64,000 nucleotides of DNA, from contig NC_092676.1 of the NCBI RefSeq assembly GCF_964355755.1, forward strand, positions 10,212,288 through 10,276,287, written 5' to 3'. Position numbers and translations under genes: made by a program. Below are positions 57,213-64,000 of this stretch, one piece after another (the stretch's first letter is position 1; each line of letters opens with the position of its first letter). The stretch is from Antedon mediterranea. Lineage: Eukaryota; Echinodermata; Crinoidea; Comatulida; Antedonidae. The notes under the pieces were generated by a model, which saw only the letters and a list, made by a program, of their open reading frames with translations, searched no databases and was not told the origin of the DNA.

Positions 57213-57740
57213 TTATTTATAAGTACGTTTATTAATATTGTTGTGTGCTGTAGTGTCCGTTTCTGACTAAGGCATTATTAAAATAATTTGTTGTTATACA
57301 TGCCAGGCTAGGCCCTAGGCAACACTGAATACTAAATATATTAGGATTCCCAATACAATACAATGAATAGAAGTGAATTTCCTCTAATGTAGTAATCAAG
57401 GGTCTAACAGGCCAGGCCAAGGTAGGGGTATTTAAGCTTGTATCATATTAATACAGTGTAAATAAACAATTTGTTTGTATTTTTACTTACCTACAGGTCT
57501 ATAATTGCAGTGCTACTATGATAATTGATGGACAGGATAAGCAAATGCATTTATTGATTGGAATGGAAGCGCAAATGTTAGAGTCAAATTATAATATTAC
57601 GGTAACCGATACTGAGCATTGCCATTAAACTGTTGATCAAACCTACATAATACATTATACTAAATTATTATTTTGTTTTGAGGGCAGATAAACATGTGAT
57701 ATGCAATATAGAATGTATACATTTGCCTTCGTGCCATTCA

Positions 57741-57966
57741 TTATACTGTGCTTATTATACTGTGCTTATTATACTGTGCTTATTATACTGTGCTTATTAT
57801 ACTGTGCTTATTATACTGTGCTTATTATACTGTGCTTATTATACTGTGCTTATTATACTGTGCTTATTATACTGTGCTTATTATACTGTGCTTATTATAC
57901 TGTGCTTATTATACTGTGCTTATTATACTGTGCTTATTATACTGTGCTTATTATACTGTGCTTATT
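57741..57966. repeat. 14-bp minisatellite, ~16 copies
   Basis: TACTGTGCTTATTA is repeated head to tail with virtually no variation. Because 14 is not a multiple of 3 and the unit lacks stop codons, all three plus-strand frames stay open and encode the same 14-residue repeat, which explains the overlapping long ORFs here. They are not genes. Confidence 0.95.
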
Positions 57967-59429
57967 CATTTTCATTTTTTCAGGTGAATAGAAAGTTACC
58001 CAGCGTACTTTATATAGATGCTACTTGGATCATGCTTGCACGATACATATGCAGTATACTAAGACACCAAGTATAGAATGAGTGCAGACAATTAAAATTA
58101 AAGAACTAAATCTTTATGAAGAATAGTAAAATATGCATAATAGACTGCTTTAGGCGTGAATGCTATGGTTACAGTTATACTGTAACTATGCTAATGTACT
58201 ACCAGACAGTACACTAGTAGCAGTGCATCATAGTGTTTAATGTTTTTAATCATCTAAATGGGTCTGGGTATATAAACAATAAATGACTAAACTGTACTAC
58301 GTACAATGGACATTTAATGAAAGAATCCATCACTTGAATATGATGATGAGCTGGCTGGTGTTGATAGAATTAAAATGTATCACTCAGGTCTCAAAAGTAA
58401 TTTATGTCCCGTTTGAAAAATCACGCTTGTTCCAAACTCATTTTGATACATTTGTTCAATAAAATTCATTCCACACACTATTTCTGCCATTGTTGATAAT
58501 TTTATTACTAGTACTATTACAGTTTTTCAAAGCCACCTCATGTACTGTTGATTCCATAAATCTGCAAAGAAAAGACCAATAAATGGGATAGAAATGTACT
58601 ATTATTTTTATTGAATCCTAACCTATAGTATTATATTTTATGACTTGGTAACAAACACAGAAAGAGGTTATTATTTAATTACAGTACTAACTAAACTATA
58701 ATAATCCTCTCTGCCTCACCTCTGCTCTACTTTAATTATTATTATATTACTATATTAGTCAATAACAAAAGTCAGAGTTAAAAAAGAACTTACCTTTTTT
58801 ATTTCCGTCGCCTTTTACATACGTCTACGCGCGTGCCTTGTCCACTTCCTGGAGGTTCGACTACTACTCTCTTGTACACTGTCTAGGCCTAGCTAGGCCT
58901 AGTACTAGCGAATTTAGAAGAAACTATAGTAGTCTACTAGACCTAGCCTACTTTGTAGTCTGCGCGAGTGGTTAGTGTGATATGTACAAATACACTCTTT
59001 CTTCTTTTCACATACAATCTTTGCAGACACAGCTTTTTATTTATTTGTGAAATATCGATATTTTCTACGACTGCATCAATACGGAGCTTGCAACACGTGA
59101 GTCTCTCGTGTATAATGGGTTTGTTTATTTTGTTTGCACGCAGTGTCCGCGAACAAAACAAGATGGTGATTGGCCTGTATTAAAATTTATTAACCAATCA
59201 CAAAACGACTGCTGCCGTGGCTACAACCTCGGGTGTTTCAAACTTTAAACTTGACGATCTCGTACGTGCGTATAGAACGTTCATAAAAATTAAGATGGCG
59301 TGCCAGTTGGTCGGCCATTTTGCGGACGTTTTATATCAAAATTTAATTTGTTTATTTCTAAAGTTCTACTAGGTATTTGAATCTAATTTTTTGTGTGTTG
59401 TTTATTAACATTAAAAGGATTCATACAAA
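57967..59429. other. No recognised gene; possible CpG-containing promoter-like stretch near 59150-59310
   Basis: Between the minisatellite and 59430 no exon was recognised. AAGATGGCG occurs at about 59292 with a moderately GC-rich neighbourhood, but the frame behind it has no recognisable domain and soon stops. Confidence 0.35.
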
Positions 59430-59437
59430 GTCATTTT

Positions 59438-59785
59438 TTTTTTTTTTTTTTTTTTTCATTGTCTCTTCTATTGCACCATGTAACGCTGTTTCTCCATCTG
59501 TGATGAATCCAAACCCATCTTCAAGACCAGAACAGTTTCCATTGACAGCAGATGCTATTTTTCTGTAAGTTGCTCTGTCCTTACTGCTATGAATAGCAGT
59601 TGGGCCTAGAAAAACTGGTGCTTTTTCGGTTCTCTTATAGTTACCAACATAAGATGTTTATGTGTATGGCGTTACTTCGTATTTTCCGAAACTGTATGTC
59701 TGATCAACATTGAAAGGATGACTAAGCCCTTCTGTTTGGGAAGGTCTTGGCACATATGTGGCTTACCCAAAACTATTGGCTCTTC
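59438..59785 (-). pseudogene. MULE-type transposase core fragment
   Basis: The minus strand reads SHPFNVDQTYSFGKYEVTPY (first catalytic Asp at about 59704), then after a break VFLGPTAIHSSKDRATYRKI and GLEDGFGFITDGETALHGAI (second acidic TDGE box at about 59496). The order VD.TY..G.Y.VT, GP..IH......Y, (G)TDGE.AL is that of the MULE-like DDE core. It ends at a poly-T tract where a 4.2-kb block is inserted. Frame breaks make it a pseudogene. Confidence 0.65.
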
Positions 59786-59799
59786 TTTATGCTTCGAGT

Positions 59800-59900
59800 A
59801 TAATAGGAGATTGTCCAAACGAGTATATAGGAGATTGTCCAAACGAGTATAATAGGAGATTGTCCAAACGAGTATAATAGGAGATTGTCCAAACTTTCAT
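59800..59900. repeat. ~26-bp tandem repeat, four copies
   Basis: The unit is near GAGATTGTCCAAACGAGTAT followed by AATAG; the second copy lacks a few bases. It lies between MULE-type core and N-terminal pieces and breaks their frame. Confidence 0.85.
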
Positions 59901-60109
59901 AATTTAGTGATTTATTCTACTTTATATTGTGGAGTTGTTTTTGTAATCTTAAGATAAGATAACTTTTAATTCATTGCTCGTCATAATAAAAAAAAACAAA
60001 GAAAACACAATAAATACAAATATAGCATATAACCATTCATATAAAAACATCTAAAAAAATACAAGATAATATTATCGTCTTGACTTCCTGTTGTACTGGA
60101 TGATACCGG

Positions 60110-60475
60110 AGGGAATAAAGGATTTGGCATATCGATTTTTCTTGGTAGTTTACCAACATTTTTAGAATTGTGTAAACCTCCAAAGTCGTCAAACACCTTC
60201 TTAAATGCAACTAACACAGACTTAGTAGACACTTCCTTCTTCAAAGCTTCCATTGTAGTTTTTTGGGTTGGATAGTAGTGTGTTCTCCCATGCTTCCTAT
60301 TTCCATGAGCCTCGACAGTAAACTCTACTGGATCGTTGTTGTCATTACATGTATTGTACTGTAATATACAGGTTTTGTTCACTATATCATTACTAATTCC
60401 TTTAGTTAGATAAAGAAAATGGAGCGACATAAGCAATGGCAATTTTCATTTTGGAATTCTACTTTCTTTTTTCTC
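60110..60475 (-). pseudogene. MULE-type protein, N-terminal region
   Basis: The minus-strand reading NDPVEFTVEAHGNRKHGRTH, then YYPTQKTTMEALKKEV and FGGLHNSKNVGKLPRKID, has the pattern (H/E)GN.K.G.(S/T)YY.T..(S/T)......K, (A/F)GG......LPR that precedes the core in SWIM/MULE-like invertebrate proteins. The frame then runs into a hydrophobic non-homologous tail. Assigned from family memory, so moderate certainty. Confidence 0.55.
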
Positions 60476-60486
60476 TCCAGTGATGT

Positions 60487-60725
60487 TTATTGTCCATATA
60501 CATACTGTAGACGTAGCACATTGCGATATACACCATTCATGTCATTTTTTATGTCCTCCCAGTTCTTGTATCTCAATACATCAATTAAGAAACTCACGTT
60601 TCTTCTTAATCTCAGTGGTGTCTTTGTACATTTATTATGCTTACTATGTCGTAGTGTTGTAACTGCCTCAGCCACAGTGTATCGTAGATGCCTAAATCGT
60701 TCAACTATTGGTAATTCTCAGTAGG
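60487..60725 (-). CDS. Uncharacterised coding-like fragment
   Basis: The minus-strand frame reads IVERFRHLRYTVAEAVTTLR, then LRRNVSFLIDVLRYKNWEDI and NDMNGVYRNVLRLQYVYG to a stop. It is charged and helical-looking, with amino-acid use like real protein and no repeats. It directly precedes the MULE-type N-terminal piece on the same strand and may be its upstream part or a separate exon. Not recognised. Confidence 0.35.
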
Positions 60726-60806
60726 AATCACATCCTACACTAATAATAAATAAACAGTATTATTGTACGATGCTATATAAATTATTTATTTTAAGGCTAT
60801 ACCTAT

Positions 60807-60880
60807 TGGGATATGACCGGTTGGGCCACCGACAAGTTGAGCCGCCGCTAGTTTCTATGAAACGCCTAACGCGTCTTTTA
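60807..60880 (+). repeat. Isolated left end of the GGATATGACC element family
   Basis: GGATATGACCGGTTGGGCCA and the next ~50 bp match the left end of the element at 62026-62812. No right end is seen nearby, so it is a fragment. Confidence 0.65.
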
Positions 60881-61034
60881 CTATATTCTGTGTAATGATT
60901 ACGCCGTCAAGTAGTAGGCCTACAGTAAAAGTACGACCTGTTGGCGTTTTTTAAAATGCAAATACAAACAACAACAAAGTATACGTATAACATTTTATTG
61001 TTTTTCAAGTTTTTAACAGTTAATCTAATACAAT

Positions 61035-61130
61035 CAAAATATATACAGTCGACTCCGCCTAAATCGAATCTAAGGGGACTGGTATAAAAATTTGAGTTAT
61101 GCGAACTTCGACTTACAGATTTGTAAAAAA
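61035..61130 (+). repeat. Possible pogo-like terminus (CAGTCGACTCCGCC)
   Basis: CAGTCGACTCCGCCTAAATCG-type sequence resembles Tigger/pogo-like MITE ends. No matching right end was found. Weak. Confidence 0.3.
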
Positions 61131-62025
61131 AATGCTAGCCCTAGGCCCACTTACTAGCTGCGCTACGGCTAGTAGACCCTGTCGCGATCGCGGCCCACAC
61201 GATGAGCCTTCTTGAATTGCGTTTGCTTAGCTAGCTAGGCCTAATAAATGCTAAGCCTCTTTCATCGGCAATGACAAACTCTATTTTCTTTATTGTTTAA
61301 GCCACAACAATAAAAAAAACGTATAATACAGTAGAACCTTCATTTTACGTACGGTACGGGACCGAAAGGCGTACGTAAAACCAAGGTTGACCTTAAATTG
61401 ACCCCAAATACGTAGAGATCGTAGCTACTGTAAGGCTACCGTGTTTGCCTACTTTACTGTACAGCATGCAGGTGGTCACTAGCTAGGCCTGGCCAGGCTA
61501 GCAAGATGTGAGGCCTAACTCAAAAAGTACAGTATATACAGGCTGTGCGATGTTTAAATAAAGTGTAAATTAAAATATCAATGTTCGGGTGTGTAGAAAG
61601 CGACGACCTCGAATTGGACGACCCCAACGACCCGGGCGACCTCGAATTGAACGACCTCGAATTGAACGACCCATAACACGAAACCGACGACCCCTATAGC
61701 CTAGGCCTAAGTGTGGTATAACATCCCGAAGCCGAACATAGCCAAAGATCAAAACTATACCTTATTATATAATACTCGCAAGCAAGCAATTGATTGAAAA
61801 AATACAGAAATATCGCCATTTGATACTGATTCTGTCGACACGAACAAACGAAAAGATATGGAACGCCAAGAGTGCATCATTAAAACTGCATTCGACATAT
61901 TTAAAATAAATTAAAAAGAAATAAATATTATACAATACATGGTTAAACCATGGACGTATAATTACATCTCGTCTTCTTATAACGAACACTATAGGCCTAC
62001 CAAGCAGCGTAACATGTGCATGGGG

Positions 62026-62812
62026 GGATATGACCGGTTGGGCCGCCAACAAGTTGATCCGCCGGTAATTTCTATGAAACGGCCAGTGCGTCTTTTACGA
62101 CATTTCGCCTAGTGATAGAGTGGTGTCCTAGTAGGCCCTACATAAGTTCATGGTCTTTAGGTTTATTGTGTCATGAAAATAAATAATAATTACATACTAC
62201 AATTTTGTTGGTTTGAAACAGCTAAGGAAAGTAGTCATATTTAATAATTTAATTGTTTTTAATCTTTCAGTGCAGTGCACTCCATAATATTTTTCTCGCG
62301 TGTTGCCTACCACGTAAAATCACGTTGTCTCTCAGGACTAATAGAGTATTGATATTCTTCGAATGAGGTTAAATAATTATTGTTTTTTATTTACTATCTT
62401 TTAATATCATATTTTATTGAATTTTACAATGTTAATACACAAAATATTTTCCAAAAAAACGGTGATTTTATGCAATTATTTTACTTCAACTGCCGCCTGA
62501 GGGGGCAACATGTTTACGTCATTTTTGGCTAAAAACGATCATTTTCGGTCATGTTTTAGGCCTTATATTTTGGAATCTACAAGTCAGATATTCATAATTA
62601 TTTCTCTTTAATTATAATATTTAATAATATATACTAAAAACCGTGATATATAAACTTTGGAATATACATCGTTATATCTAATAATTAATATAAATAGAAC
62701 TTCTATTAAATAGAAACGAGCACCGGCGAAAGTAAGCATTTGGCGTTTCATAGAAAATAACGTTTTTCTGGCGGCGCCTCAACTTGTCGGCGGCTCAACT
62801 TGGCCTAATCCT
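62026..62812. mobile_element. 787-bp element with 8-bp TSD inside the foldback centre
   Basis: GCATGGGG flanks it at 62018-62025 and 62813-62820. The left end GGATATGACCGGTTGGGCCG and the inverted right end AGGATTAGGCCAAGTTGAGC are similar rather than identical, then share GCCG(C/A)C(A/G)ACAAGTTGA and TTTCTATGAAACG. The 8-bp duplication suits hAT or P/Kolobok-unlike classes; the terminal bases are not canonical hAT. Non-coding. Confidence 0.65.
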
Positions 62813-62917
62813 GCATGGGGAGGGCCATAAGAAAGCTTTACATTTCACACATGCATTGTATACGGTCAAACCATGGAGGTATAAAAATATTTTTACCAAA
62901 CCATGGAGCTGGTCAAA

Positions 62918-62946
62918 CCATGGAGGTAAAATATACCTCCATGGTC
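62918..62946. repeat. Short hairpin with CCATGGAGGTA arms
   Basis: ACCATGGAGGTA and its inverse surround a few T/A bases. Several further AAACCATGGAG words lie at 62870-62925. It shares its core with the hairpin at 21136-21162. Confidence 0.75.
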
Positions 62947-63559
62947 AAACCTTACCTGCCGCTGAAAAAGGGGCCTGGTTTGCCATGTTTATGATATTTC
63001 GTGTGCTAATCGAGTCGAATGCAGTTTTAATGATGCACTCTTGGCGTTCCATATCTGTTCGTTTGTTCGTGTCGACACATTCAGTATCAAATGGCGATAT
63101 TTCTGTAGTTTTTCAATCAATTGCTTGCTTGCGAGTATTATATAAGGTATGGTTTAAAGATCTTTGGTTATGTTCGGCTTCGGGATGTTATACCATACTT
63201 AGGCCTAGGCTAGGCTAGGCTATTATAGGGGTCGTCGGTTTCGTGTTATGGGTCGTCCAATTCTAGGTCGTCCAATTCGAGGTCGCCCGGGTCGTTGGGG
63301 TCGTCCAATTCGAGGTCGTCGCTTTCTACACACCCATCAATGTTCTTATATTTTCTATCAATAAAAACAGTCGGTGCTGTAGGGGAATGCATGTGTGTAG
63401 CTTGTCGATCTCACACAGACAGCAGAATTCCTCACACAGCCATTTTTATTATGCTTTGTTGTTGTTAAATTGCACCCTCAATGTAAGAAAATGATTACGT
63501 CATCGGTTATTTTAAGCGTACGTAAAATCCAGGGAACGTAAAACGAAGGTTCTACTGTA

Positions 63560-64000
63560 AATACATTTCGGTTCTTATTCGTAAACGGTATCCATTGTTT
63601 ATTGCCATCTGTCTAGCACAAAATACCTACAAAACGCCGTTCAATTTCTCAATGCTAAAACAACTCACAGATATACTAGCGCGAGTTATAGGATGCCGCC
63701 TGTGATACAACCTGCTTGAGAGAACCGATATGGTCCCACATCACTTGACCCGGAACAATTCCAAAATTTTAGACCTATCTCAAATTTACCTTTCCATGCC
63801 AGATTAATTGAGAAAGTTGTCTCCACACAGTTAATGCCATACTAGTCCAGTCAAAATATGGTTGAACCTAGAACAAATTGCAACAGAATTTTTTTTTGTT
63901 TTATTTGGTTGATATGGTGAACATGAACATCATATCCAAAGTTTACCAAAATCGGACATCGGCAAGTGGGTTAATTAGCATAAATTCAAAATGGCCGCCA
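63560..64000. other. No gene or repeat recognised
   Basis: The window ends in AT-rich DNA. CAAAATGGCCGCCA at the very end is suggestive of a start-codon context but has no visible continuation. Confidence 0.4.

Larger units (their letters stand above)
55209..59429. mobile_element. 4.2-kb block inserted in the MULE-type gene
   Basis: GTCATTTT occurs at 55201-55208 and 59430-59437, bracketing DNA that interrupts the MULE-type frame. The ends do not show obvious terminal inverted repeats, so the class is open; the T run next to the right copy complicates reading. Within it lie a Harbinger-like MITE (55975-57212) and a 14-bp tandem repeat (57741-57966). Confidence 0.4.
61329..63557. mobile_element. 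2.2-kb pogo-like foldback element, TSD TA
   Basis: Both ends read inward as CAGTAGAACCTTC(A/G)TTTTACGT, flanked by TA (61327-61328, 63558-63559). The long inner arms 61570-62010 and 62990-63350 are inverted and well conserved, with shared words such as GCAGTTTTAATGATGCACTC and AATGGCGATATTTCTGTA, and runs of TCGTCCAATTCGAGG. CAGTAGAACC termini with TA duplication are typical of pogo/Tigger-like Tc1-mariner elements. ORFs in the arms are shadows. The centre holds another transposon (62026-62812). Confidence 0.7.

Noticed and set aside
57678-58076. 132-codon repeat protein (YCAYYTVLIILCLL repeats)
   Set aside because: Translation of a 14-bp minisatellite, open in every frame; no start context, no domain.
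62784-63218. 144-codon plus-strand ORF
   Set aside because: Composed of foldback arm sequence that is also open in the opposite arm; no recognisable domain.

Overview
The window is AT-rich, intron-rich animal nuclear DNA. It has three conserved protein genes with GT..AG introns, tRNA genes with eukaryotic internal promoter boxes, and a very dense load of transposable elements. There are no operons, ribosome binding sites or CRISPR arrays. The recurring TAGGCCTA/CTAGGC motif, the Penelope-, Ty3- and MULE-type relics and the foldback DNA with tandem-repeat arms suggest a marine invertebrate, perhaps an echinoderm. That taxon is a guess from overall style, not a demonstrated identification.

Layout. 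1-4320 (+): a complete SNX3/SNX12-type sorting nexin gene with four coding exons (165 codons plus stop; the frame closes exactly). 4321-9735: intergenic DNA with a 65-bp tandem duplication, a perfect 32-bp palindrome and a scrambled dispersed repeat (7050-8740). 9739-10095 (-): two tRNA-Val(AAC)-like genes, the second degenerate. 10812-16881 (-): a complete PPIL6-type cyclophilin gene with eight coding exons (306 aa). Its introns hold a hairpin MITE and a Mutator-like MITE nested in an older repeat. 17729-34666: a giant foldback structure whose arms are oppositely oriented arrays of a 20-bp repeat. Inside it lie non-LTR reverse transcriptase fragments (one duplicated) and a tandem array of ~1.52-kb units rich in TGACGTCA, ending in four GTTATCCGC/GCGGATAAC hairpins. 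34924-35815: a near-perfect palindrome of two Penelope-like 3' ends. 37078-46655 (+): SETD4, eight coding exons seen, first exon not found, introns filled with hAT-like and other elements and a tRNA-derived SINE. 47290-50270 (-): a decayed Ty3-type pol and a hAT copy split by a non-LTR insertion. 51370-60475 (-): one decayed MULE-type transposase/SWIM gene split into pieces by later insertions. 60810-63557: a pogo-like foldback element carrying another transposon in its centre. 63558-64000: nothing recognised.

The three host genes are unrelated in function: SNX3 acts in endosomal retromer sorting, PPIL6 is a cyclophilin-fold protein and SETD4 is a SET-domain lysine methyltransferase. No functional cluster is implied. 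The main interest is repeat architecture: nested insertions with readable target-site duplications, one natural empty site, and several large inverted structures of unclear class. All family assignments come from motifs read by eye; no search was run.
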